NCBI RefSeq assembly: GCF_007197995.1
Contig: NZ_VKKH01000008.1
Span: forward strand, 62,001 to 126,000
Length of the DNA stretch: 64,000 nucleotides
Direction: 5' to 3'
Source of the DNA: Aliiglaciecola sp. M165
Lineage (GTDB): Bacteria > Pseudomonadota > Gammaproteobacteria > Enterobacterales > Alteromonadaceae
Below, piece by piece: positions 17,896-27,229 of the stretch (the stretch's first letter is position 1; every line of letters starts with the position of its first letter). A model generated the notes under the pieces. That model saw only the letters and a program-made list of their open reading frames with translations, made no database searches and was not told where the DNA came from. Both the position numbers and the translations under genes were made by a program.

Positions 17896-18897
17896 ATGCG
17901 TAAAGGAACGTTTTTTTGTATCGATGCGCACACATGCGGGAATCCTGTGCGATTGGTAACGAGCGGGCATCCCAATTTGTCGGGCAACAACATGAGCGAG
18001 AAGCGACAGTGCTTTGTGCTAAATCATGATTGGATAAGAACTTCATTGATGTTCGAACCCAGAGGACACGACATGATGTCCGGGGCGTTCCTTTATCCTC
18101 CTTGTAACGACAATGCAGATGCTTCAATTTTATTTATTGAGACATCTGGCTGCTTACCCATGTGTGGTCACGGCACAATTGGTGCAGTGACAGCAGGATT
18201 GGAATCGGGGTTGCTACGCCCTCGACAAGCAGGATTGCTTACTTTAGAAGCTCCGGCAGGCCAAATACGTATTGAATACGAAATGGCAGATGGCAAGGTG
18301 CAGTGGGTCAAACTGTACAATGTTGCATCCTATCTGGCACATCATAATGTCGAAATTGACGTGCCTGAACTGGGATATCTGACAGTAGATATCGCCTATG
18401 GAGGCAATTTCTACATTATTGTTGAGCCTCAAAATAGCTTTCCAGGTGTTGAGCATTGGAACGCCGATCAAATATTACGATTCAGCCCCATCATCAGAGC
18501 AAAAGTCAACGAACAAGTGAGCTGTGTACACCCTCTGGATCATACGGTTAAAGGCGCCTCACATGTGTTATGGACAGGCACACCTTCAAAATCGGATTCT
18601 GCTGCAGCCAATGCCGTATTTTATGGTGACAAGGCCATAGACAGATCGCCATGTGGAACAGGAACCAGCGCTCGTATGGCACAACTCTTTGCTAAGGGCA
18701 AACTGGCACTTGGACAAGAGTTTGTGCATGAAAGTTATATTGGTAGTCAGTTTGTCGGCTGTATAGAACAAATCACAGCAATTAATGGTATACCGGCGAT
18801 TTTACCTAGCATTAAAGGTTGGGCGAAAGTTTTTGGGCAAAATTGTATAACAGTTGATGACAGCGATCCCTATGCTGATGGTTTTCAAGTAATTTAG
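17896..18897 (+). CDS. lhpA: 4-Hydroxyproline 2-epimerase (proline racemase family)
   Basis: 333 residues. Both catalytic cysteines are present: Cys90 in MCGHGTIG and Cys253 in DRSPCGTGTSAR. Two cysteines mark racemases/epimerases, as opposed to the Thr/Cys dehydratases of this family. The enzyme converts trans-4-hydroxy-L-proline to cis-4-hydroxy-D-proline, the first step of the pathway. GGAGAGG precedes the start. The gene lies between the deaminase and dehydrogenase genes. Use of proline itself cannot be excluded from sequence, but the context favours hydroxyproline. Confidence 0.9.
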   Translation: MRKGTFFCIDAHTCGNPVRLVTSGHPNLSGNNMSEKRQCFVLNHDWIRTSLMFEPRGHDMMSGAFLYPPCNDNADASILFIETSGCLPMCGHGTIGAVTAGLESGLLRPRQAGLLTLEAPAGQIRIEYEMADGKVQWVKLYNVASYLAHHNVEIDVPELGYLTVDIAYGGNFYIIVEPQNSFPGVEHWNADQILRFSPIIRAKVNEQVSCVHPLDHTVKGASHVLWTGTPSKSDSAAANAVFYGDKAIDRSPCGTGTSARMAQLFAKGKLALGQEFVHESYIGSQFVGCIEQITAINGIPAILPSIKGWAKVFGQNCITVDDSDPYADGFQVI

Positions 18898-18907
18898 GAG
18901 AAAAATA

Positions 18908-20401
18908 ATGGCTCTATCAGGTAAAAACCTCATTGCTGGCCAGTGGGTAACGAACGATGAACAAAACACTTTCAGCGCTTACCTGCCAGCTACCGACGAT
19001 CTAGGTAAAATACAATTTTATAATGTCAGTTCTGAACAAGTGAATACGGCAGTGGAAGCCGCACAACTCGCTTTCCCTCGCTATCGACGAATTAGTGCTG
19101 CTGAACGAGCTTCATTTTTGCAAACAATTGCTGAATCTATCATGTCTTTGGGGGATGAATTACTTCAAATCACTCACATGGAAACAGGCCTTAGTGTTGA
19201 GCGTCTGCGTGGTGAAAGGCAGCGCACTATAAATCAACTTAATGCGTTTTCAGTGGAGTTGTTGAACCCTTCTTATACTGATATCGAAGAGCCTGGGGAT
19301 GAAACGCGTTCACCTGTTCCCAAACCATCAACAAAACTTACGCGCATTCCTCTAGGGCCAGTCGCTGTTTTTGGTGCATCCAATTTTCCCTACGCTTTTT
19401 CAACTTTGGGAGGCGACACCGTAGCGGCTCTGGCAGCAGGTTGCCCTGTTGTTGTTAAGGCGCACCCTGCGCATCCGGGGACGAGTGAATTGATGGCTTT
19501 AGCAATCCATCATGCAATCGACAAACTAGCGATTCCAAAAGGTGTGTTTTCACAGTTTCACAGCACAGATCCCGTTTTAGCACACCAATTGGTGCGCCAC
19601 TCTGGTATCAAAGCAGTTGGATTTACTGGATCACAAAAAGTCGCTGAACTATTGATTAAATCTATTCAACTTAGAAGCGACTCAATTCCTTTTTATGGGG
19701 AACTGGGAAGCATCAATCCACAGTTCGTTTTCTCTGAAAAGATAAAACATGGTAGTGGTGCATTAGCGCAGCAGCTTTGTCTCTCTTTGTTAATGGGGAA
19801 TGGGCAATTTTGTACCAGTCCCGGTGTCTGGATCGTGCCGGAAAGTGCGACAGATTTTATTGAAACCTGCAGTACTTTTATGTCTGAACAATATTCAGAC
19901 ACATTACTCACTAAAGGGATCCAGAAAGAGTATGAATCCTCAGTGAGCGCTTTGAAAATGAACAAACAGTTACGAAATATTGCTAATGCAAAACAACTGC
20001 AACATTTTCATGGCACCCCGAGTTTATTTGCAACCAATGCTTATCACTTTGTGACCAACGAACAATTACGCAAGGAAGTATTTGGGCCTTGTGCAGTCAT
20101 TGTCACCTATAAGCAGATTGAAGAGTTACAACAGATTGTCTCTGTCATGGAGGGCCAATTGACGGCAAGCGTTCACGGAACAGAGCGAGATTTTGAAGAA
20201 CACAAAGACCTTATCGAATCAATAAGTTTTAAAGTGGGGCGGCTCATATATAATCAGATGCCAACAGGGGTCGAAGTTTGCGCGTCAATGAACCATGGTG
20301 GTCCTTATCCTGCTTCCACGGATATTCGTTCTACGTCGGTAGGTCAACAAGCCATGAGTCGATTCTTGCGTCCGCTTTGTATTCAAAACTTCTCGGAATA
20401 G
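18908..20401 (+). CDS. Alpha-ketoglutarate semialdehyde dehydrogenase
   Basis: 497 residues of the aldehyde dehydrogenase superfamily. It has FGASNFPYAFSTLGGDTVAAL near 155-175, the general-base glutamate in GELGSINP, and the catalytic cysteine in GNGQFCTSPG. The wording of these motifs is that of 2,5-dioxovalerate (alpha-ketoglutarate semialdehyde) dehydrogenases. It would complete hydroxyproline degradation to alpha-ketoglutarate with NAD(P)+. AGGAG lies just before the ATG, 10 bp after the epimerase stop. Confidence 0.9.
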   Translation: MALSGKNLIAGQWVTNDEQNTFSAYLPATDDLGKIQFYNVSSEQVNTAVEAAQLAFPRYRRISAAERASFLQTIAESIMSLGDELLQITHMETGLSVERLRGERQRTINQLNAFSVELLNPSYTDIEEPGDETRSPVPKPSTKLTRIPLGPVAVFGASNFPYAFSTLGGDTVAALAAGCPVVVKAHPAHPGTSELMALAIHHAIDKLAIPKGVFSQFHSTDPVLAHQLVRHSGIKAVGFTGSQKVAELLIKSIQLRSDSIPFYGELGSINPQFVFSEKIKHGSGALAQQLCLSLLMGNGQFCTSPGVWIVPESATDFIETCSTFMSEQYSDTLLTKGIQKEYESSVSALKMNKQLRNIANAKQLQHFHGTPSLFATNAYHFVTNEQLRKEVFGPCAVIVTYKQIEELQQIVSVMEGQLTASVHGTERDFEEHKDLIESISFKVGRLIYNQMPTGVEVCASMNHGGPYPASTDIRSTSVGQQAMSRFLRPLCIQNFSE

Positions 20402-20440
20402 TAGATTTTTCTGCGTACGAATAATGTTACGCCTATGGAC

Positions 20441-20486
20441 GTTGGGATATTTTAAAGAGGATGGTAGACTGCATACAAAATGCAAT
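20441..20486 (+). promoter_or_regulatory. Probable promoter and degenerate operator of the GntR gene
   Basis: TTGGGA (20441-20446) and TAGACT (20465-20470) are 18 bp apart. TGCATACAAAATGCAAT at 20470-20486 follows directly and resembles the ATTGTATACAAT sites. It would overlap the transcription start, as expected for autoregulation. Reading this as regulatory sequence favours the downstream ATG for the regulator. Confidence 0.5.
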
Positions 20487-20506
20487 CTCTAGTTGGTAAC
20501 GGTCAT

Positions 20507-21175
20507 ATGCAAATTGTGCACAAAACGCGCACACAACTCGTTGTAGAAGCGATACGCGAGAAGATTCTTTGCGGCGAGATTAAAGCCGGTGAGCCCCTTA
20601 GACAAGCTGCACTGGCGACCGAGTTAAATGTGAGCCGGATACCTGTTCGTGAAGCTCTGATGCAGTTAGAAGCAGAAGGGTTGGTAAAATTTGAGGCTCA
20701 CAAAGGAGCTACCGCTTCGGAAATATCCTCCAAACAAGTGTGTGAAGTCTTCGAGTTAAGAGCTTTGTTGGAAGCAGAGTTGTTACGTCATTCTATTGAA
20801 CGTCTAACAGATGATGATTTTGTTGAGGCCGAGAATTGTCTTGCAAAACTCGAAGACGCTATGGCCGCAGGGGACGCAATGAGTGCGACAGGAGAACTTA
20901 ATACGCTGTTTCACAATAAGTTGTATAGTCGGGCAGAACGGCCGCAGACGTCGGAAATTGTCGCCTCTCTAAATCAAAGTTGTAGCCGCTATGTTCGAAT
21001 GCATATTTTGTTAGCTGGGGGGATTGAAACTGCTCCACACGAACACCGAGAATTATTGGATTTGGCAAAAGCGAGAGAGACTCACAAAGCCTGTCACGCC
21101 CTTAAAAAACACATTTTGAGTGCCAAAGACGATATCAAAGCACTTCTGATGAAAATGGAAAAAGAAAACCACTAG
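20507..21175 (+). CDS. GntR/FCD-family regulator of hydroxyproline catabolism
   Basis: 222 residues from ATG 20507; an ATG at 20480 lies inside the operator-like sequence. The N-terminal winged helix-turn-helix is LRQAALATELNVSRIPVREAL. The C-terminal all-helical FCD domain has candidate metal ligands in TLFHNKLY, APHEHREL and LKKHIL. It follows the aldehyde dehydrogenase gene and lies between the sites with ATTGTATACAAT, which fits its family's operators. It probably represses the pathway until hydroxyproline or an intermediate binds. The ligand is inferred. Confidence 0.88.
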   Translation: MQIVHKTRTQLVVEAIREKILCGEIKAGEPLRQAALATELNVSRIPVREALMQLEAEGLVKFEAHKGATASEISSKQVCEVFELRALLEAELLRHSIERLTDDDFVEAENCLAKLEDAMAAGDAMSATGELNTLFHNKLYSRAERPQTSEIVASLNQSCSRYVRMHILLAGGIETAPHEHRELLDLAKARETHKACHALKKHILSAKDDIKALLMKMEKENH

Positions 21176-21180
21176 AGTGT

Positions 21181-21205
21181 AAAAAGGCCAGATTTGGCCT
21201 TTTTT
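21181..21205. terminator. Bidirectional rho-independent terminator
   Basis: AAAAAGGCCA and TGGCCTTTTTT form a strong hairpin with a short loop and T-runs on both strands. It lies between the convergent GntR gene and M24 peptidase gene. Confidence 0.88.
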
Positions 21206-21228
21206 ATGCCATGTCGTTTACCAAAACC

Positions 21229-22428
21229 TTAGCAAAAAGGTTGTTCTAAACTCAATTGTGGATGAGTGAACCAGCTAGCACCCTCTTTAGTAACGTAGAA
21301 ATGATCTTCCAGCCGTATTCCAAATTCCCCAGGCACCACGATCATAGGTTCATTGGAAAAGCACATACCTTGCGCAAGTTTTGTCTTGTCGCCTTTTACC
21401 AGATAGGGACCTTCATGAATGTTCAACCCTATTCCATGGCCTGTGCGGTGAGGTAAGCCTGGCAATTGGTAGTCAGGTCCTAACCCATGTTTGATTAACA
21501 CCTGACGCGCAGCCCGATCAATTTCTTCACAGGTAACACCTGGCTTAACGGCACGAAATGCCGCCAATTGTGCTTCTTTTTCAATCTCCCAATATTCCTT
21601 GATTTTGTTCGACAAATTACCGTACGCGTAGGTGCGTGTGATGTCAGAATGATAACCGTCAACTTGACATCCGGTATCAATAAGCACTAGTGAGTTATCT
21701 TGTAAACAGGGATCGCCAGGCACACCATGAGGATGTGATGTTGCATCGGCAAATTGAACTGCGCAAAAATAGCTGCCTCTGTCAGCCCCCAATTGTTTAT
21801 GAGCTTCATCAATAAAATTGACGACGTCACTTGCTCTGATACCAGGCTGTAAGAAAGTGTAAGCCAACTTGTGCACTTCCAATGTCATATGCATCGCGTG
21901 TGTAATAAGCGCGATTTCAGCATCTGATTTGCGTGCTCGTAGGTCTCCTATCAAGGACACTGAAGAATAAATTTGCGTTGCAAATAGCGCATTTTTCAGG
22001 TTTTCATACAGCCATAATGGACACTCTGGATCAAGGGCAACGTTTGCCTTAGAACGCGAAGCCAAGATGTTAGCAACCAATGTGGTTGGGTCGTGATGTT
22101 CTTCCCAGAATTCGAATGAGCCAGTAACCTTGAGCCGCGCACGCAGTGCTGATTCTTCAAATTTTGGACATATATAAATAATTTCGTCTGTGGTGATCAC
22201 TACACCTATTAATCGCTCAGACATCGACCAGGTTAAACCAGTGAAGTAGTGCATATTAGTTCCGGCCACCAACATTACTGCTTGAATTCCATCAAATTGC
22301 ATTGACTGGCGCAACTTTTCAACTCTAGCTCTGAATTCATTTTCGGTAATTGGCGTGGCCGTTGTCAAATTATGAGACAGTGAGTCGGTTTCCAAACGTC
22401 TATATAACTCATTGATTTTTTTATACAT
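21229..22428 (-). CDS. M24-family X-Pro aminopeptidase/prolidase-like peptidase
   Basis: 399 residues from ATG 22428 (MYKKINELYRRLE); 15 extra upstream codons are possible. The creatinase-like N-terminal domain is followed by the pita-bread domain with the five metal ligands: two Asp in LIDTGCQVDGYHSDITRTY, His in HRTGHGIGL, Glu in SNEPMI and Glu in RLEDHF. No signal peptide is present, so it is cytoplasmic. It would release hydroxyproline or proline from peptides such as collagen fragments, fitting the neighbouring pathway. It shares the GntR-type operator. Confidence 0.88.
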   Translation of the reverse strand: MYKKINELYRRLETDSLSHNLTTATPITENEFRARVEKLRQSMQFDGIQAVMLVAGTNMHYFTGLTWSMSERLIGVVITTDEIIYICPKFEESALRARLKVTGSFEFWEEHHDPTTLVANILASRSKANVALDPECPLWLYENLKNALFATQIYSSVSLIGDLRARKSDAEIALITHAMHMTLEVHKLAYTFLQPGIRASDVVNFIDEAHKQLGADRGSYFCAVQFADATSHPHGVPGDPCLQDNSLVLIDTGCQVDGYHSDITRTYAYGNLSNKIKEYWEIEKEAQLAAFRAVKPGVTCEEIDRAARQVLIKHGLGPDYQLPGLPHRTGHGIGLNIHEGPYLVKGDKTKLAQGMCFSNEPMIVVPGEFGIRLEDHFYVTKEGASWFTHPQLSLEQPFC

Positions 22429-22859
22429 AGTGTTCTCTTGGTATTCGATAAACCCGTGTCTGATGTTATTCAAGTACTGCTAAATACAGGTGATGTTTCA
22501 TTGTTCCAGATTTTGCTAGCAAGACAGTATTCGTTCTTAGGAGATTCAATGAACAAACATTATCATTAAATGCCCTATCTCTATTTCACAAAATATGGCC
22601 TTAGGCTGAAAATGAAACTCGCTCCCTACATACTTCATATAGATTCCATAATGGTAATATATTACGGATTGTATACAATATGCAATGAATTAAGTTTGTA
22701 ACGTGAGATTCTGCAAAGTCGCTGTTACCAAGAGTAATCGTGAACATTAAACCTAGTGTGAGTAGCGGTTTTTGAATGCAAATATCCCTTGTTTTGTTCA
22801 AGGCTTAATCTGATGTTCGTAAAATCACAATAGAAGTTAATTAAAATCTTTAAATTCAG
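22429..22859. other. Intergenic region between the M24 peptidase and LacI genes
   Basis: About 430 bp. It holds the minus-strand promoter/operator of the peptidase gene at 22656-22686 and the 3' side of the LacI gene. No further gene or terminator was recognised. Confidence 0.55.
22656..22686 (-). promoter_or_regulatory. Peptidase promoter with operator ATTGTATACAAT in the spacer
   Basis: On the minus strand TTGCAT (22680-22685) and TATATT (22656-22661) are 18 bp apart. The spacer holds ATTGTATACAAT at 22668-22679, identical to the 12-mer in the hydroxyproline operon promoter. A protein bound here would block RNA polymerase. Confidence 0.72.
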
Positions 22860-23891
22860 TTATTTAGATTTACTCGATTCTCGTTCAACCAACTTAGGAA
22901 CAAAGTGTTGGTGCTGAATAGTGAATTTATTACCTTTTTGACTTCGAGATGCGATGATGTGATTAATCAAAGCTGACGCGGCCTTACCCGCTATTTCGCC
23001 CGTGGGTTGGGCTGCAGTGGTCAATTTTGGCCAAGTTTGGCGGCTAAATGGGCTATCTTCAAATCCAGCAATGGCGAGCTGTTCGGGAACATCTAAACCC
23101 ATTAGTCGAGCAGCAAATAGTGCTCCAGCTGCGATTTCATCGTTACAGCAAAAAATCGCTGTTGGTGGTTGAGGTAGGGCTAACAATTGTTTCGCGCCCT
23201 CAATACCAGATTCGAACGTATAGTGTCCTTTAAATACGTAATCTGGAACAAGATCAATATCATGCTCTTCCAACGCCTGAATGTAACCTTTGTAACGTTC
23301 AGCGGTCGAATGATGCTCCTCATCACCACTTATAAACGCAATCCTTTGATGTCCTTGGGTAACCATGTGTTCTGTAATGGCCTTTGCAGCCTCACAGTCA
23401 TGAATAAATACGCAAGGTGAGGTTTGTCCACTTTCATCTGAACCTGAAATGATCCGTACAAAATTCAATTTCATTTCTTCCAATGCGCTTAATACAGAGG
23501 GCATCTCAGAAAGGGGAGGGCTGATAACCAGTCCCGCAAGTTGGGAGCGCTCTATCATATTTTTGATTTCGTCAACGATATTGGGTTTGTCTGCTTGGCA
23601 GGGGTGGATAATTAATTCGTAACCTTGTCGGCGGCAGGCTTCCAAAATACCATTTTGCATATCTATCACATAATAGGCGTTTGGATTGTCATAAATATAG
23701 CCAATGGCGTAGGAGCGAGTAGTCGCCAAATTTCTGGCAGCATGATTAGGTTGGTAATTCAGCTGAGCAATTGCCGCCTCGACTTTTTCTAATGTCTGAC
23801 CTTTGACAGTTCCTTCTTTGTTGATTACCCGAGATACTGTTTTGAAGGATACACCCGCCAGATCGGCGACATCTTTTATCGTTGCTTTCAT
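22860..23891 (-). CDS. nagR: LacI-family repressor, probable GlcNAc regulator NagR
   Basis: 343 residues. The N-terminal LacI helix-turn-helix is TIKDVADLAGVSFKTVSRVIN (split here only by the hinge helix NYQPNHAARNLAT). A periplasmic-binding-protein-like sugar domain follows (GYIYDNP, AFISGDEEH, TAIFCCNDEIAAGAL). The gene is divergent from the TonB receptor and GlcNAc operon, which carry four LacI-type palindromes. The ligand is inferred from that regulon to be GlcNAc or GlcNAc-6-phosphate. Confidence 0.88.
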   Translation of the reverse strand: MKATIKDVADLAGVSFKTVSRVINKEGTVKGQTLEKVEAAIAQLNYQPNHAARNLATTRSYAIGYIYDNPNAYYVIDMQNGILEACRRQGYELIIHPCQADKPNIVDEIKNMIERSQLAGLVISPPLSEMPSVLSALEEMKLNFVRIISGSDESGQTSPCVFIHDCEAAKAITEHMVTQGHQRIAFISGDEEHHSTAERYKGYIQALEEHDIDLVPDYVFKGHYTFESGIEGAKQLLALPQPPTAIFCCNDEIAAGALFAARLMGLDVPEQLAIAGFEDSPFSRQTWPKLTTAAQPTGEIAGKAASALINHIIASRSQKGNKFTIQHQHFVPKLVERESSKSK

Positions 23892-24223
23892 TGCTCACCA
23901 TACTAATTAACCCTAGTTCGGGATAAACGAACCCTAACAGCATCGGTATTTTTACGCCAATAGGCGTAAAAATTTCAATGCTGATCCATAGTTTAGTAAC
24001 AAACAACGGGCAAGGATATTATTGACAAGTGAAATATATAGATTATTTATATAAAGTCGAATTTCCTAGACCCAAATTGGGATTTACTCGAAATTACGAG
24101 TAAATAAAGTAGCCAAATCAAAATTTTTAAACGTTTATTTTTCAATAAGTTAGTTTAAACCTGTTATTTTCTTGTAAAAAAATTTGCAGCTTAATGAAAA
24201 TTTGCCTATATTCTCAAAACAAA

Positions 24224-24237
24224 TGACAACGCTGTCA
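24224..24237. promoter_or_regulatory. LacI-type operator 1
   Basis: TGACAACGCTGTCA, flanked by AA on the left. It is just downstream of the -10 box of the receptor promoter. Its reverse complement is the sequence of operators 3 and 4. Confidence 0.82.
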
Positions 24238-24280
24238 CCAATTTGCTTTCGATGGCTTGTCATTTTTCACACACTTTCAA

Positions 24281-24294
24281 TGACAACGCTGTCA
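24281..24294. promoter_or_regulatory. LacI-type operator 2
   Basis: TGACAACGCTGTCA, exact copy of operator 1, start 57 bp further on. A half-site (TTGTCATTTT) lies between them at 24257-24266. Confidence 0.82.
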
Positions 24295-24334
24295 GTTGTA
24301 TTGCGGACAGATGTCATTTTTTTAACTACTATAA

Positions 24335-24348
24335 TGACAGCGTTGTCA
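24335..24348. promoter_or_regulatory. LacI-type operator 3
   Basis: TGACAGCGTTGTCA, the reverse complement of operators 1 and 2, start 54 bp after operator 2 and 24 bp before the receptor ATG. Confidence 0.82.
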
Positions 24349-24371
24349 TGTTTGAAATCAGGATAACTAGC

Positions 24372-27182
24372 ATGAAAAAATTAAATCTGAGCAAAATTGC
24401 AAAAAGCGTCAAATTCGCTTGTGTGTTGGGCTCTGGGCTTGGATTGGCGTCTATGCCCACGCAAACTGTATTCGCCCAAGAGAGTGCGGATAATAATGTA
24501 GAAAAAATTGAAGTACGTGGCATTCGAGCCAGTAGCAAAGAAAACCTAAATCAAAAGCGTTTTGCTAGTGCAGTAGTCGATGTCATAACTGCAGAAGACA
24601 TAGGAAAATTTCCTGATAAAAACGTGGCTGATACTTTGGCAAGGGTGCCTGGTGTAACAGTAAGCCGTGATTTTGGTGAAGGCGAAGGCGTGACAATTCG
24701 TGGTTTTTCTCCAGAGCAGAATACCACCTTGTTAAACGGTCAGGCTGTGGGCACCGCGCAATGGTTTATCTTGCGTAACACAGGTCGTAACTTTAATTTT
24801 GAAATGCTTGCATCAGAAATGGTTGCCGGCGTGGAAGTCTATAAATCTCCTCAGGCGGATATTGAAGAAGGGGGCTTGGGCGGCACAGTAATTGTGCATA
24901 CACGCAAACCACTTGATATGGACTCCGGAACAATTGCCGGGAGTATCGAAGCGGAGTACTCGGATATTTCTGAATCCTGGGACCCTGCCGTGTCGGGAAT
25001 GTATAGCTGGAAGAATGATGAAGAAACCTTAGGCTTCGTTGTCTCAGCTTCTTTGCGTGATAGACAGGTTGAGAGACATAGTCAAGAAAGTGATTTTGGT
25101 TGGTTCGGTCCAGGTATTGCCCGAATTGAACCTGGGTTATCGGCGCCTTCTACACAAGGTGTTGGAAATCCTGGTCCAGAAAAAGGTTCTTTACCTTGGG
25201 GCGTAGGTTCTGCGGTGTTTGAACAAGACCGCTCAAGAAAAGGTTTTGATGCGACGTTGCAGTACGCGCCAAATGATAAACTAGATATGAGTCTACACTT
25301 TTTACACGCTGAGCTTGAAGCCTCAAACGTCAACTCCAACTTGATAGGTATTCCATTTCGCGGATTGTTTGTTGGCGATGCAAATGCCCGCGAAGGAACA
25401 GTATCTAATGGTTTTGTTAACTCATTAAATTATTTTGGCTTGCCTGATCAAGAAGGCTGGGTGCCACAGTTTTTGGCTTACGACGTGATTTACCGTGACG
25501 GCTCAAGTATGCAGACGCAAGTACTGGATTTCGAATTAAACTATGCAATGGAAAATGGTCGAGTTCACTTCCAGGCTGGCACAACAACGGGTGATGGTCA
25601 GATCAACGATTTCTTCACTGAGTTCTGGGCGGATCCGCGGGATCCTCGCGCTGGCATTATTTTCTCAAATCCTAACCCAACTGCCCATGGTGCATCGATT
25701 GATTTTACCGGCGCTAATCCTTGGCTTTCCAATCCAACAGATGAAATGTGGCTTGCTGTGGTCTTCGACCAGCAAAACACTACTGAAGATAAAGAGAATT
25801 ATGCTCAGCTAGACGTGTCTTTTGATGTCGAGTATGGCGCAATCAATGAGATTAAAGTTGGCGCCAAAATTAAAGATCGGAGCTTCTCTCAATTTCGTAT
25901 TCGCGATGATTTAGGTAATACGTCTTTGTTTGGTGAAGGAAGTTTAGGGCCAGCTTCTGATTTTTGGACTGGCGAACTGCTTAACGCTGAGCATGGCGGA
26001 AACTCTTTGCCCTCTATGCAGTACTTCTTCCCGAATCAAGGACTGATTCGTGATGCATTCGCTGCACTACCAAGTTGCTCCGCTGGCGGAACCGGGCCAT
26101 GCAGAAACGATGATGTGGTGCAAAATATCGCTAATTTTGAGGTCGATGAAACCCTAACAGCGCTCTATGCCATGGCTAACTTTAGCGGTGACGGTTATCG
26201 CGGTAACTTTGGTGTTCGCTATGTCAGTGACGACAGAACTACACATGGTTTTGATGGTGACACGCCTGTTACCTTCGAAGATGATTCGCTCAGCGAGTTT
26301 TTACCTAGCATCAACTTGGTGTTTGATCTGAGTGAAGATCTGGTTTTGCGTACTTCAGCCGCTAAAGTATTAACCCGGCCTTCACCGTTTAATTTGGCTC
26401 CGTCTTTCAACTTAACCCCGGAAACCGGTCGAGGTCAGGCAGGTAATCCTAATCTTCAACCCATGACCGCCAATCAGTTTGATTTAGGTGTGGAGTGGTA
26501 TTTTGATGAGGCGTCTATTGTCAGTTTGACCTGGTTCCGCAAAGATATTAGTCAGTTTTTCTTTACCAACACGGTACAAGAAGAAATTAACGGTGTGGTA
26601 TTCAATCAATTGCAGCGTCCGGAAAATGGCGGAAATTCTAACTATGAAGGGATCGAATTCCAGGTTTTGCATGACTTTGACAATGGATTCGGTGCGTCCT
26701 TTAACTACACTTACGTTGATGCCTCAGATGGCGAAGTGCAAAGTGCTGAGTTAATCCCTGCACAAGTAGATGCACAAGGAAATGAGACTGCACCAGCTAG
26801 CGCTGCATTGGTGACGCGTAATGTTATGTTCCCTGATGTTTCACAAACTTCATTCAACGTCGGAGGATATTACGAAAACGATTTATTCAGTGCTCGCCTG
26901 AACTACACATGGCGTGATGAATACTTCATTTCCAATCCAGGTTTGACGGAGTTTGGCCCGACATTCAGAGATGATTATGGTCAATGGGATGCGCAATTCT
27001 CTTATAACGTGACAGAGAATATTACGTTGAAAGTCGAAGCCATAAATATTACTGATGAAATATTCAATAATTATCTGGTTCAGGCAGGCAACAACCCACA
27101 CCCCGCAGATGGCACGCAAGTGGTGTCAACTGAAGGGCAAAACGGTCGCCGTTTCTTCGTTGGTGCAAATTTCCGCTTCTGA
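24372..27182 (+). CDS. TonB-dependent receptor of the GlcNAc/chitin-oligomer unit
   Basis: 936 residues from ATG 24372 (MKKLNLSKIAKS); the longer frame runs through the operators. A signal peptide ends near TVFAQES. A TonB-box-like VEKIEVRGI, plug motifs (DKNVADTLARVPGVTVSRDF, GVTIRGF) and a large beta-barrel ending in the terminal aromatic FVGANFRF follow. This is the oligosaccharide-type receptor common in Alteromonadales. Operators and downstream GH20 suggest it imports GlcNAc or chitin oligomers across the outer membrane. Confidence 0.9.
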   Translation: MKKLNLSKIAKSVKFACVLGSGLGLASMPTQTVFAQESADNNVEKIEVRGIRASSKENLNQKRFASAVVDVITAEDIGKFPDKNVADTLARVPGVTVSRDFGEGEGVTIRGFSPEQNTTLLNGQAVGTAQWFILRNTGRNFNFEMLASEMVAGVEVYKSPQADIEEGGLGGTVIVHTRKPLDMDSGTIAGSIEAEYSDISESWDPAVSGMYSWKNDEETLGFVVSASLRDRQVERHSQESDFGWFGPGIARIEPGLSAPSTQGVGNPGPEKGSLPWGVGSAVFEQDRSRKGFDATLQYAPNDKLDMSLHFLHAELEASNVNSNLIGIPFRGLFVGDANAREGTVSNGFVNSLNYFGLPDQEGWVPQFLAYDVIYRDGSSMQTQVLDFELNYAMENGRVHFQAGTTTGDGQINDFFTEFWADPRDPRAGIIFSNPNPTAHGASIDFTGANPWLSNPTDEMWLAVVFDQQNTTEDKENYAQLDVSFDVEYGAINEIKVGAKIKDRSFSQFRIRDDLGNTSLFGEGSLGPASDFWTGELLNAEHGGNSLPSMQYFFPNQGLIRDAFAALPSCSAGGTGPCRNDDVVQNIANFEVDETLTALYAMANFSGDGYRGNFGVRYVSDDRTTHGFDGDTPVTFEDDSLSEFLPSINLVFDLSEDLVLRTSAAKVLTRPSPFNLAPSFNLTPETGRGQAGNPNLQPMTANQFDLGVEWYFDEASIVSLTWFRKDISQFFFTNTVQEEINGVVFNQLQRPENGGNSNYEGIEFQVLHDFDNGFGASFNYTYVDASDGEVQSAELIPAQVDAQGNETAPASAALVTRNVMFPDVSQTSFNVGGYYENDLFSARLNYTWRDEYFISNPGLTEFGPTFRDDYGQWDAQFSYNVTENITLKVEAINITDEIFNNYLVQAGNNPHPADGTQVVSTEGQNGRRFFVGANFRF

Positions 27183-27190
27183 TGGTAGAA

Positions 27191-27208
27191 GGCGGGCATA
27201 AGCCCGCC
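27191..27208 (+). other. Intercistronic hairpin after the TonB receptor
   Basis: GGCGGGC and GCCCGCC form a 7-bp GC stem with a 4-base loop ATAA. No T-run follows, so it more likely stabilises the receptor message or attenuates readthrough than fully terminates. Confidence 0.6.
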
Positions 27209-27229
27209 TGATTTACTGGAATTATCTAT

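Larger units (their letters stand above)
23892..24371. promoter_or_regulatory. Control region of the TonB-receptor unit
   Basis: About 480 bp between the divergent LacI gene and the TonB receptor gene. It holds a good plus-strand promoter, TTGCAG (24184-24189), 17 bp, TATATT (24207-24212). Three operator palindromes follow between the promoter and the ATG at 24372. The first operator begins about 12 bp after the -10 box. Confidence 0.75.
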
